The notes: generated from the sequence alone by a model not told the origin. A stretch of 11,647 bases of DNA from an uncultured Novosphingobium sp. (GCA_938005655.1 CALLNA010000229.1:1-11647); one strand, 5' to 3'. Positions 1 through 6,984 are shown, numbered from the stretch's first letter. Program-made: numbers and translations.

Positions 1-3
1 ACC

Positions 4-94
4 TCGTCGCCCCGGACTTGATCCGGGGCCCCGCTTCTTCCTGCGCGACGCCGGAAGAGAAAAGCGGGACCCCGGGTCAAGCCCGGGGTGACGA
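4..94. repeat. Long imperfect inverted repeat (REP/BIME-like intergenic palindrome)
   Basis: Bases 4-36 and 62-94 are inverted copies of each other (33 bases per arm, 25-base spacer) with only a few mismatches. Each arm contains its own smaller palindrome: CCCCGG, a 7-base centre, then CCGGGG (10-28 on the left, 70-88 on the right). The spacer holds a further small CTTCC/GGAAG hairpin (37-41 with 53-57). CCCCGG-ACTTGAT-CCGGGG palindromes are, from memory, very common between genes in sphingomonad genomes, so this is probably one copy of a dispersed element. It lies about 85 bases beyond the TetR stop codon and could stop or stabilise that transcript. There is no T-run, so it is not a standard intrinsic terminator. 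Confidence 0.85.
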
Positions 95-179
95 ACGGGA
101 TAGGGGGTAGGCATTACCCTAAAACGGGGAGACGGGCTCGGACTCACAAGGGCCCTCGAACACCCACGCGAATCAGCCC

Positions 180-908
180 CTACCCCGCCCGCATGTCGCG
201 GATGGCCATTTCCATCAGGCGGGCGCAGGGACGCAGGAAGTGGTTGGCGTCGTGCTGGATATCCTGCGCGATCAGGATCGGCAACTCGCGGTCGGTGGCA
301 ATCGTCACCGAGCGTTCGATGCCGATCATCAGCACCGTGGCCATGGCCGAGGCCGGCGAGCGGGGCTGGCGAGGATCGCCGTCCATCTGCTCGACGATGC
401 GGCGGATGATCGGCTGGGTCGCGCCGACGCGCTGGTCGATCATCCGCTGGTCGCCGCCGTCGGACAGGCTGTTGCGCAGGTGGAGCAGGCGCGTGTGCCG
501 CGCCCAGAAGTCGTGGTAGCCGGCGATGAACTCGTAGCAGCGGTCGGCCAGCTCCGCGTCGGCCCAGCGCTGGCGCAGCATGGCGAGATAGCGCTCCTCG
601 GCGGTCGCCATCACCCCTTCGAGCAGGGCGAGCAGCAGCTCAGGCAGGTCGCTGAAATAGTTGTACAGCGAGGTCATGCCGAGGTTCGCCGCCCGCGCCA
701 CGGCGCTCAGCGAGATCTGCGTCTCGGGCGGCGCGCAGTAGATCAGCTCGACCGCGGCGGCAATGATCCGGTCGCGGGTGTCGCGGCCCTTCCGGCCGAG
801 CTTCTGCCCGGCGAGGTTGTGGCTGACGCTCCCCGCGCCGCCGCGCACCGGGAGAGGGGCGGCCTCGCCCCCCTCGCCGGTCGCGAAGCGCGGCGCGGCG
901 TCCCCCAC
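180..908 (-). CDS. TetR/AcrR family transcriptional regulator with N-terminal extension
   Basis: This is a one-component DNA-binding repressor of the TetR family, 242 residues. The N-terminal TetR domain spans about residues 43-93: helix 1 begins RDRIIAAAVELI, and the helix-turn-helix follows with LSAVARAANLGMTSLYNYF (about 67-85), where the LYNYF end is the family signature. The remaining helical half should bind the ligand and form the dimer; it matches no specific subfamily I can name. The start is GTG at 908, with a TGAGG ribosome site 8 bases upstream that includes the stop codon of the aldehyde dehydrogenase gene, so the two are probably translationally coupled. About 40 residues precede the domain, against 5-20 in typical family members; this part is rich in Gly, Ala and Pro and is encoded by palindromic GC-rich DNA. 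A second in-frame GTG at 848 is an alternative start. It probably controls the SDR-ALDH genes it is transcribed with. Confidence 0.92.
   Translation of the reverse strand: MGDAAPRFATGEGGEAAPLPVRGGAGSVSHNLAGQKLGRKGRDTRDRIIAAAVELIYCAPPETQISLSAVARAANLGMTSLYNYFSDLPELLLALLEGVMATAEERYLAMLRQRWADAELADRCYEFIAGYHDFWARHTRLLHLRNSLSDGGDQRMIDQRVGATQPIIRRIVEQMDGDPRQPRSPASAMATVLMIGIERSVTIATDRELPILIAQDIQHDANHFLRPCARLMEMAIRDMRAG
848..880. repeat. GC-rich imperfect palindrome inside the TetR 5' coding end
   Basis: CCGG at 848-851 and CCGG at 877-880 enclose an imperfect stem (AGAGGGGCG against CGCCCCCCT, loop near GCCT). Its GGGAGAGGGG core resembles the GCGGGAGGGG arm of the intergenic hairpin at 6990-7011. 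In the gene it encodes the Gly/Glu/Ala/Pro-rich stretch around residues 10-21 of the TetR protein. It may be a dispersed palindrome absorbed into a coding frame, or simply GC-rich low complexity. Confidence 0.45.
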
Positions 909-918
909 CCCCGCGGCC

Positions 919-2391
919 TCAGGCGGCGACGGTGTAGGCGATCAGCTTGGTCTCGAGGAATTCCTCGATCCCTTCCACGCCCCATTCGCGGCCGATGCCG
1001 CTGGCCTTGTAGCCGCCGAAGGGAATGTCCCCGGCGATGCACATGCCGTTGTTGATGCTGAACGAGCCGGTGCGGACGCGCTTGGCGATGTTCATCGCGC
1101 GCTCCTGGCTGCCCGAGTTGACGCCGCCCGAGAGGCCGTAGTCGCTCTCGTTGGCGATGCGGATCGCGTCCTCGTCGTCCTCGAAGGGGATGACGACCAG
1201 GACCGGGCCGAAGATTTCCTCCTGGGCGATGCGCATCTTGTTGTCGACGTCGACGAAGACGGTCGGCTCGATGAAGTAGCCGCCGCCCTTGTCCGGGCGG
1301 GCATTGCCGCCGTGGAGCAGCGTGGCGCCCTCCTGCTTGCCCAGCTCGATGTAGCCGAGCACGCGCTCCATCTGCCGCTTGGAGATGACCGGGCCCATGA
1401 TGTGCGCCGGGTTCTCGACGTCGCCCCAGTTGTCGCCGAAGTTGGCATAGGCGCCCTTGAGGATCGCCTTGGCCTCCTCGTAGCGGCTCTTGGGGACCAG
1501 CAGGCGCGACTGGACGGCGCAGCCCTGGCCGGCGTGGAACACCAGCATGCCCATGGCCACGTCCATCTGGAAGTTGGGATCGTCCTCGAGGACGATGCGG
1601 CAGGACTTGCCGCCCAGCTCCAGGAACACGCGCTTCAGGGTCTTGGCGCCCTGCTCCATGATCCGCTTGCCGACGCCGGTCGAGCCGGTGAACGAGATCA
1701 GGTCGACGCGCGGATCGGTGACGAGCATCTCGCCGGCCAGCGCCGGGTCCTCGCCGAAGACGACGTTGACGACGCCGGCCGGGAAGCCGGCCTCGGCCGC
1801 CAGCTCGCCGAAGATCGCGCCCATGCCCGGCGTGTTCGGCGCGGGCTTGAGGATCACGGTGCAGCCCGCGAGCAACGCGGCGACGACCTTGCCGATGTTG
1901 ACGTAGAGCGGCACGTTCCACGGGGTGATCGCGCCGACCACGCCGACCGGCTCATGCACCGCGATGCGCTTGTTCTGCATGCCGAAGGCCTCGCGGGTGC
2001 CGTAGTCCTTCTCCCACTTCACCTCGGGGAAGACGCGCAGGTAATCGTCCCAGCCGTCGAGCGCCATGTCGACATGGGCGCGGCCGACCGCGCCCCGGGC
2101 GGCGCCGGCCTCGTGGACGGCCAGGTCGCCCAGGCGGGCGCGGTTCTTCTCGAACAGCTCGCGGTACTTCTTCACCAAGGCGACGCGCTTCTCGACGTTG
2201 GTCGACCAGTCGGTCTCGTCGAAGGCGCGGCGGGCGGCGACGATCGCGGCCTCGACGTCCTCGGCCGTGGCGTCGGCGGCCTTGCACACCGGCTCGCCGG
2301 TCCAGGGGCCGATCACGTCGTAGGTCTTGCCGCCGGTCGCGTCGCGGAGCTGGCCGTCGATGAAGAGCTTGGCGTCAGGGAGCTTGGTCAT
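919..2391 (-). CDS. NAD(P)-dependent aldehyde dehydrogenase (ALDH superfamily)
   Basis: This cytoplasmic enzyme oxidises an aldehyde to the carboxylic acid with NAD(P)+. It has 490 residues, the normal ALDH length. Visible motifs in order are ITPWN (oxyanion Asn159), LKPAP (cofactor-binding Lys182), the Rossmann loop GSTGVG (236-241), LELGGKS with general base Glu258, GQGC with catalytic Cys291, EEIFGPV (391-397) and PFGGYKASGIGRE near the C-terminus. The residue five before the catalytic Cys, usually Asn in the family signature, is His286. The ATG at 2391 has an AGGAAA ribosome site about 7 bases upstream. The gene starts 43 bases after the SDR stop and ends 10 bases before the TetR start, so the three form one transcription unit. 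Pairing with an SDR suggests a two-step alcohol -> aldehyde -> acid oxidation, but the substrate is not evident. ALDH assignment is certain; specificity is not. Confidence 0.97.
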   Translation of the reverse strand: MTKLPDAKLFIDGQLRDATGGKTYDVIGPWTGEPVCKAADATAEDVEAAIVAARRAFDETDWSTNVEKRVALVKKYRELFEKNRARLGDLAVHEAGAARGAVGRAHVDMALDGWDDYLRVFPEVKWEKDYGTREAFGMQNKRIAVHEPVGVVGAITPWNVPLYVNIGKVVAALLAGCTVILKPAPNTPGMGAIFGELAAEAGFPAGVVNVVFGEDPALAGEMLVTDPRVDLISFTGSTGVGKRIMEQGAKTLKRVFLELGGKSCRIVLEDDPNFQMDVAMGMLVFHAGQGCAVQSRLLVPKSRYEEAKAILKGAYANFGDNWGDVENPAHIMGPVISKRQMERVLGYIELGKQEGATLLHGGNARPDKGGGYFIEPTVFVDVDNKMRIAQEEIFGPVLVVIPFEDDEDAIRIANESDYGLSGGVNSGSQERAMNIAKRVRTGSFSINNGMCIAGDIPFGGYKASGIGREWGVEGIEEFLETKLIAYTVAA

Positions 2392-2434
2392 GTGCAGTTT
2401 CCTGTTCTCGAAGAAATCGGTTGGGCGGGGCGGC

Positions 2435-3175
2435 TCAGCGCCAGCCTTCGACGGTGACGACGCCTAGATGGACATCGGCGGGCAGGTTGACCACCTCACG
2501 CAGAACCTGGGCGACCGAATTGTAGTGCGAGATCGGCCGGGCGCGCAGGTCGATCGCCGCCTTGAGGCAGGCCTGGTGGAAGCGCATCGCGACCTCCATG
2601 TCCCAGTTCGAGCCGGTCTTGGTCTCGTCCATCATCGGCCCGGCGCGGAAGGTGGTGACGCGGATGCCGTCGTCGAGCAGCTCGCGCTTGAGGCTCTCGG
2701 TGAAGCGCTCCAGCCCCGCCTTCGAGCTCTGGTAGAGCGAGAGCATCGGGAAATCGAGCGCGACGGATTCGCTGGAGACGTTCACGATGTGCCCGCCGCG
2801 CTCCATCATCGGGATCGCCGCGCGGGCGCAGAAGATCGGGCCGGCGAAATTGGGGTTGAGCGAGGCGAGGATCTGCTCGTCCGTGGCCTCGGCCACGGTG
2901 AACGGCTCATAGACCGCGGCGTTGTTGATCAGCACGTCGATCCTGGGATGCTTCGCCGCGATCTCGGCGAAGGCGGCGCGGACCGAATCCGGCGAGCCTA
3001 CGTCGCAGGCCACGGCCATGGCCGAGCCGCCGATCTCGGCGGCCGCTTCCTGGACCTTGCTCAGGGTGCGGGCGAGCAGGATCACGGTGTCCCCGTCCTG
3101 CGCCAGGCGCCGCGCGACCGCGCGGCCGAGCCCCATTCCCGCGCCGGTAATCACCACCGTCCGTCCCACAGCCAT
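2435..3175 (-). CDS. Short-chain dehydrogenase/reductase (classical SDR)
   Basis: This is an NAD(P)(H)-dependent oxidoreductase of the classical SDR family, 246 residues with a single Rossmann domain. It shows the cofactor loop TGAGMGLG (10-17), Asp58-Val59 for adenine-ring binding, NNAA (84-87, usually NNAG), catalytic Ser135 and the YQSSK motif with Tyr148 and Lys152, with the normal 13-residue Ser-to-Tyr spacing. RAGP at 177-180 takes the place of the usual PG motif. The stretch after it, rich in Met and charged residues, should form the substrate lid. Start ATG at 3175 follows GGAG closely (4 bases). It is the first gene of the SDR-ALDH-TetR unit. It may convert an alcohol or ketone whose aldehyde product passes to the neighbouring dehydrogenase, but classical SDRs act on very varied substrates and nothing here fixes the substrate. 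Confidence 0.96.
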   Translation of the reverse strand: MAVGRTVVITGAGMGLGRAVARRLAQDGDTVILLARTLSKVQEAAAEIGGSAMAVACDVGSPDSVRAAFAEIAAKHPRIDVLINNAAVYEPFTVAEATDEQILASLNPNFAGPIFCARAAIPMMERGGHIVNVSSESVALDFPMLSLYQSSKAGLERFTESLKRELLDDGIRVTTFRAGPMMDETKTGSNWDMEVAMRFHQACLKAAIDLRARPISHYNSVAQVLREVVNLPADVHLGVVTVEGWR

Positions 3176-3302
3176 CGTCTCCGTCCACGTTCCTCAGAAG
3201 GCGCTTGGGTTCTCAAAATCCGGGCGCGTCGACAAGGACTTTGTGAACCGCGGCGGCGATGGATGGAAACGGCGTTCTCGCGCAATCCGCCCTGCCCGCC
3301 CC
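3176..3302 (-). promoter_or_regulatory. Intergenic region presumed to carry the SDR-ALDH-TetR promoter
   Basis: These 127 bases separate the end of the MFS gene from the SDR start, with all genes leftward. Apart from the GGAG ribosome site next to the SDR start, I see no convincing -35/-10 pair, no dyad that would serve as a TetR operator, and no terminator with a T-run for the pump operon. The promoter is inferred from position only; transcriptional read-through from the pump operon is possible. Confidence 0.3.
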
Positions 3303-4835
3303 CTACTCGACCATCGGCACTTGCGGCGCGAGGGCCAGACGCGGGTTCTTGAGCAGGAACGGCAGGGGTGCGAAGACCAGCAATATCCAGACGAGCATGT
3401 GGAACACGTCGAGGAACGAGATCATCATCGCCTGCCGCGTGACCTCGCCGTCGATCAGCGCCATCAGGCCGCCGCCGAGGTCCGGCGCGCGGTCAACCAC
3501 GGCGGGCAGGTCGATCGAGGGCACGATGTCGGCGGTGACGTGCGCCCCTACGTCGGCATGGCTGATCTGCTGGTTGCGGGCGAGCTGGGCGACGATGATC
3601 GAGATGCCGATAGACCCGCCCAGGCTGCGGAACAGGGCCATCAGGCCCGAGCCGTCAGGGCGCAGCTCGGGCGCGAGGGTCGCGAAGGCGATCAGGTTCA
3701 TCGGCGCGACGATCGCCCCGAAGCCCAGCCCCTGGAAGAAGCTGGCGATCAGGATCGGCTGGACGTCCATGTCCAGCGACCAGGTCGTCATGTAGTTCAT
3801 CGAGGTCGCGGCGACGAGGAAGCCGCCGCACATCAGCGCCCGCGCGTCGATGTACTTGATGATCCAGCCCGCGAGCAGCGAGCTGATCATCACCCCCACC
3901 CCGCGCGGGGCCATCATCATCCCGGTGTCGATCACCGGATAGCCGTAGATCGTCTGGAACATCATCGGCAGGATCGACGAGAGCCCGACCACGGCGAGGC
4001 CCATGATCCCGACGAAGCTGATCGACAGCATGAAGTTGCCGTTCTGGTAGAGCGCCCGGTTGAACAGCGGCGCGTCGGTATGGCGGCTGTGGATGACGAA
4101 CATCCACAGGCCCGACACGGCGATGATGGCCTCGGCCACGATCTCCCAGCTTTGGAACCAGTCCTGCTGCTGCCCCCGGTCGAGCGCGAGCTGCATCGCC
4201 GCCAGGGCAAGGCCGATCGCGGCGAAGCCGAACAGGTCCAGCCTGCGCTTCACCACCGGCCGGCTCGGCAGGAGGAACCACATGATGACCAGGGCGGGGA
4301 TGCCGAACGGTAGGTTGACGTAGAAGATCCACCGCCAGTTGAGGTATTCGGTCAGGAAGCCGCCGATCGTCGGCCCGCTGATCGGCGCGACCATCACGAT
4401 CAGGCTGAACACGGCCATGGTCATCGCCTGCTTGCTGGGCGCGCTGACGTCGAACATGATGGTCATGGTCATCGGCCCGATGAAAGCCGCCGCCGCACCC
4501 TGGCACGCGCGGAACGCGACCATCTCGGGCAGCGAAGTCGCCGCCCCGCAGGCGGCCGAGGTGACGAGGAACATCAGCGTCGACAGCAGGAACAGGTTGC
4601 GCGAGCCGATCCGGTCGGACAGCCAGCCGGTGATCGGCGTGAAGATGGCCGTGGCGATGATGAAGCTGGTCAGGACCCAGCTCACCGAATCGGTCGAGGC
4701 CCCCAGCGCGGTCTTCATGTAGGGCAACGCGACGTTGGCGATGGTCGCGTCGAGGAACTGGCAGATCGAGACCAGCATCACGCCCACGAGCAGCAGGCCG
4801 CGATGCTTGACCGGCAGCAGCGGCCGGTCCTGCAT
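3303..4835 (-). CDS. EmrB/QacA-type MFS multidrug efflux transporter (DHA2, 14 TM)
   Basis: This inner-membrane proton-driven drug exporter is of the DHA2 family, 510 residues from the chosen start (E. coli EmrB is close to this length). Visible are LDATIANVALP in TM1 (28-38, the D1 motif with Asp29), motif A GWLSDRIGSR (70-79) in the first cytoplasmic loop, antiporter motif C around SGPTIGG (153-159) in TM5, then NWRWIFYVNLPFG (166-178), typical of EmrB. The many further hydrophobic segments fit 14 helices. The frame is open back to a TTG at 4904, but that would overlap the adaptor gene. ATG at 4886 also overlaps it, so ATG at 4835, 25 bases after the adaptor stop, is preferred, although its ribosome site is weak. 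It should work with the HlyD protein upstream and an outer-membrane channel encoded elsewhere. Substrates are unknown. Confidence 0.95.
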   Translation of the reverse strand: MQDRPLLPVKHRGLLLVGVMLVSICQFLDATIANVALPYMKTALGASTDSVSWVLTSFIIATAIFTPITGWLSDRIGSRNLFLLSTLMFLVTSAACGAATSLPEMVAFRACQGAAAAFIGPMTMTIMFDVSAPSKQAMTMAVFSLIVMVAPISGPTIGGFLTEYLNWRWIFYVNLPFGIPALVIMWFLLPSRPVVKRRLDLFGFAAIGLALAAMQLALDRGQQQDWFQSWEIVAEAIIAVSGLWMFVIHSRHTDAPLFNRALYQNGNFMLSISFVGIMGLAVVGLSSILPMMFQTIYGYPVIDTGMMMAPRGVGVMISSLLAGWIIKYIDARALMCGGFLVAATSMNYMTTWSLDMDVQPILIASFFQGLGFGAIVAPMNLIAFATLAPELRPDGSGLMALFRSLGGSIGISIIVAQLARNQQISHADVGAHVTADIVPSIDLPAVVDRAPDLGGGLMALIDGEVTRQAMMISFLDVFHMLVWILLVFAPLPFLLKNPRLALAPQVPMVE

Positions 4836-4860
4836 CACGCTTTCGGACGGCGGCGCGCCG

Positions 4861-5928
4861 CTACTTGCCGGTATCGACCGAGACATTGGCCGAAAGCCCC
4901 GCAATCAGCGGCCGCGAGGGCCGCGCGTCGATGGCGATGCGCACCGGCACGCGCTGCGTGACCTTGACCCAGTTACCGTTGGCGTTCTGCGCGGGAAGGA
5001 TCGAGAATTCGGAGCCCGTGCCCGCGCCGATGCTGGCGACATGGCCCTTGAGGTGCATCTCGGGATAGGCGTCGAAGCTCAGCTCGGCGGGTTGGCCGAC
5101 GCGCATGTGGGCCAGGTCGGTCTCCTTGAAATTGGCCTCGACCCAGGAATTGTCGCTGGCGACGATGGTCAGGGCGGGCAGCCCGGCGTTCATCATCTGC
5201 CCGACGAGCAGCCGGTCGGCCGAGCTGACCTTGCCGGAGACCGGCGCGCGGACCTCGGTGCGGGAGAGGTCGAGCTGGGCCTTCTCCTTCTGCGCCTGGG
5301 CGGCGAGCACACCGGGATTGACGCCCGGCGCGGCCGAGCCGGTGGCGAGCGCGGCCTGGGCCTTGCGCGCCTCGGCCTCGGCATTGGCGAGCTTGGTGCG
5401 CGCGTCGGACAGCGCCAGCTCGGCCGCCTGGAGCCGCGCGCGGGTGGTGAAGCCGCGCTGCATCAGCTCGGACTGGCGGCGGTATTCCTCCTGGTAGAAG
5501 GCGACGCTCTCACGCCCCGACCGGATGTCGATGTCCTTGGTCGAGAGGTCGGTCTCCAGCCCGACGACCCGGACCTGGGCCGAGGCGATCGCGGCGTCGG
5601 CCTGCTGGATGGCGATGCGGAACGGCTGCGGGTCGATCCGGAACAGCAGGTCGCCGGCCTTGACCATCTGGTTCTCGCGCGCGGCGACCTCGACGATGTT
5701 GCCCGAGACGAGCGCGCTGACCGCGACCTTGTCCTGCCGGACATAGGCGTTGTCGGTCGAGACCGTGTGGCGGGTGAGGAAGTAATAGGCGACCGCGCCC
5801 GCGATCAGCAGCAGCGGCACCGAAACAAGCAAGGCGATCGCCCGGAACCCATAGCGCCTGCCGGACGGCTGCGGCGGAGCCGGGGCCGCGGCGACCGCGC
5901 CGTCGAAATGCGGATCGCTCTCAGCCAT
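4861..5928 (-). CDS. HlyD/EmrA-family periplasmic adaptor (membrane fusion protein)
   Basis: This protein links the inner-membrane pump to an outer-membrane TolC-type channel. It has 355 residues: a short Pro/Ala-rich cytoplasmic tail, one membrane anchor (about 28-51), the first half of the lipoyl-like domain starting STDNAYVRQDKVAVSALVSG (57-76), a long alpha-helical hairpin rich in Ala, Gln and Glu (about 103-215), the second lipoyl half (LSRTEVRAPVSGKVSSADRL, 221-240), and a beta-barrel with GTGSEFSILPAQNANGNWVK (302-321), a hallmark of EmrA-type adaptors. The ATG at 5928 overlaps the marR stop by 8 bases and has little ribosome site of its own, so translation is probably coupled to marR. 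The pump gene follows 25 bases downstream. Family and partner are clear; the transported compound is not. Confidence 0.96.
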   Translation of the reverse strand: MAESDPHFDGAVAAAPAPPQPSGRRYGFRAIALLVSVPLLLIAGAVAYYFLTRHTVSTDNAYVRQDKVAVSALVSGNIVEVAARENQMVKAGDLLFRIDPQPFRIAIQQADAAIASAQVRVVGLETDLSTKDIDIRSGRESVAFYQEEYRRQSELMQRGFTTRARLQAAELALSDARTKLANAEAEARKAQAALATGSAAPGVNPGVLAAQAQKEKAQLDLSRTEVRAPVSGKVSSADRLLVGQMMNAGLPALTIVASDNSWVEANFKETDLAHMRVGQPAELSFDAYPEMHLKGHVASIGAGTGSEFSILPAQNANGNWVKVTQRVPVRIAIDARPSRPLIAGLSANVSVDTGK

Positions 5929-6367
5929 GGGCGGCGGCGCCCGCCTGGGGCTTGCGCGAGAGGTTGCCGCGCATCCGGTCGAGCATGGCCATGAGCTGGT
6001 CGCGCTGCGCCGCGTCGACGCCGTCGAGCGCCGTCTCGAAGGTCTCGAAGGCCAGGGGACGGATCACGTCCATCAGCTCGCGGCCCTTGGCCGTGGTGAA
6101 CAGACGCCAGGCGCGGCGGTCGGACGGGTCGGGCCGGCGCTCGACCAGGGCCGCGTCCTGCAAGCGGTCGATCATCCGGCCGAGCGTGATCGGCTCCACC
6201 TCCAGGATCTCGGCCAGGCCGCCCTGGTTGATCCCCTCGTGCCCGGACAGCAGGCTCAGCACCTGCCACTGCGGCCGCGTGACGCCGATCGACCGCGCCC
6301 GCTCGTCGAAGCTGCGGCGCATAAGCCGCGCGACTTGGGCGATCATCGTGCCTATGTTGTCTTCCAT
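5921..6367 (-). CDS. MarR family transcriptional regulator of the efflux operon
   Basis: This is a winged-helix dimeric repressor of the MarR family, 148 residues. A first helix (about 8-27, MIAQVARLMRRSFDERA) leads to the DNA-binding part: VTRPQWQVLSLL, the recognition region NQGGLAEILEVEPITLGRMIDRL (47-69) and the wing with RPDPSDRRAWRLF (78-90), whose D-x-R-R residues are the usual minor-groove contacts. It is the first gene of the marR-emrA-emrB-like operon, the arrangement of E. coli emrRAB, where EmrR represses its own operon and is released by hydrophobic or phenolic compounds. The same autoregulation is likely here, through the dyad at 6414-6428. ATG at 6367 has no good ribosome site; ATG at 6346 (residue 8) is an alternative start. 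Confidence 0.94.
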   Translation of the reverse strand: MEDNIGTMIAQVARLMRRSFDERARSIGVTRPQWQVLSLLSGHEGINQGGLAEILEVEPITLGRMIDRLQDAALVERRPDPSDRRAWRLFTTAKGRELMDVIRPLAFETFETALDGVDAAQRDQLMAMLDRMRGNLSRKPQAGAAAHG

Positions 6368-6413
6368 GGGCCGAATGCAATAATAGCAGTGCTGACTATA
6401 TTCCAGCCTAATT

Positions 6414-6428
6414 TAGCTGGGTCAGCTA
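6414..6428. promoter_or_regulatory. Candidate MarR operator in the marR/cupin divergent region
   Basis: TAGCTG-GGT-CAGCTA is a perfect inverted repeat with 6-base arms and a 3-base centre, the size expected for a MarR dimer site. It lies in the 80-base region between the divergent marR and cupin genes, in locally AT-richer DNA. On the minus strand it covers CTGACC (6420-6425), a fair -35 box, with AATATA (6397-6402) 17 bases away as a weak -10. A related half-conserved copy, TAGCAGTGCTGACTA, lies at 6384-6398. A repressor bound here could block both directions, since the site also sits 5 bases upstream of the cupin ribosome site. The repeat is seen directly; the role is inferred. Confidence 0.6.
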
Positions 6429-6433
6429 TCGAG

Positions 6434-6439
6434 AAGGAG
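6434..6439 (+). promoter_or_regulatory. Ribosome binding site of the cupin gene
   Basis: AAGGAG lies 8 bases before the ATG at 6448. It fixes the start of the only rightward gene in the window. Confidence 0.8.
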
Positions 6440-6447
6440 CGCGCGCG

Positions 6448-6984
6448 ATGAAAGGGACAGTTCGGGACAGTATCGGCCTGCCGTTCACCGTGTTTCGCGC
6501 CCGCGACGCGATCGACTATGCCGAGGCCGAATGCATGGAGCCGCAGCCGGTCTCGGCGGAGGAGCAGGCCTGGTCGGCGAGGATGTACGAGGCCGGGATG
6601 CTCGAAGGCAGCAAGGTCATGCTGCTGTTCTCCCGCCCCGGCCTGTCGCTGACCTACGTCTGGTTCAAGAGCGGCTTCCCCCTGCCCCGCCACAGCCACG
6701 ACGCGGACTGCGCCTATTTCATCATCGCCGGCGCGCTGCGGCTCGCCACCGAGGACCTGGGACCGGGCGACGGGTTCTTCGTCGGCAAGGACGTGCCCTA
6801 TACCTACACGCCGGGGCCCGAGGGGGTCGAGGTGCTGGAGATCCGCACCTCGAACCATTTCGACATCAAGCTGCTCGCGGGCAAGAACCCGGCCTACTGG
6901 CAGAAGGCCCTCGCCGGGCTGATGCAGGCGAAGGAAGCTTGGCCGGACCAGGCGACGCCGCCTTCGGGGATGCAGGTGGGATAG
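6448..6984 (+). CDS. Cupin-domain protein with an incomplete metal site
   Basis: This small soluble protein (178 residues) has one cupin beta-barrel at about 55-135. Motif 1 is seen as GFPLPRHSHDADCAYFIIAG (76-95) with His82 and His84. The Glu that normally follows is missing; Asp85 and Asp87 are the nearest acidic residues. In motif 2, around GDGFFVGKDVPYTY (107-120), the usual His after VP is Tyr118. So at most two of the four standard metal ligands are present: it may bind metal differently, bind a small molecule without metal, or have lost catalysis. No signal peptide is visible. It is divergent from marR and shares its control region, which suggests induction by the same compound, and it converges on the CoA ligase gene. 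I do not recognise a specific function. Confidence 0.85.
   Translation: MKGTVRDSIGLPFTVFRARDAIDYAEAECMEPQPVSAEEQAWSARMYEAGMLEGSKVMLLFSRPGLSLTYVWFKSGFPLPRHSHDADCAYFIIAGALRLATEDLGPGDGFFVGKDVPYTYTPGPEGVEVLEIRTSNHFDIKLLAGKNPAYWQKALAGLMQAKEAWPDQATPPSGMQVG

Noticed and set aside
4..94. Terminal inverted repeats of an insertion sequence
   Set aside because: Only 25 bases separate the arms and there is no transposase or target-site duplication; a REP/BIME-like element fits better.
763..2457. A 564-codon open frame on the plus strand opposite the aldehyde dehydrogenase
   Set aside because: The opposite strand has all ALDH catalytic motifs in order; this frame is rich in Asp, Val, Ala and His and is a codon-bias shadow.
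4836..4904. Longer form of the MFS transporter starting at TTG 4904
   Set aside because: It would overlap the adaptor gene by more than 40 bases, uses a rare start codon and adds a non-homologous tail; ATG 4835 gives the usual family length.
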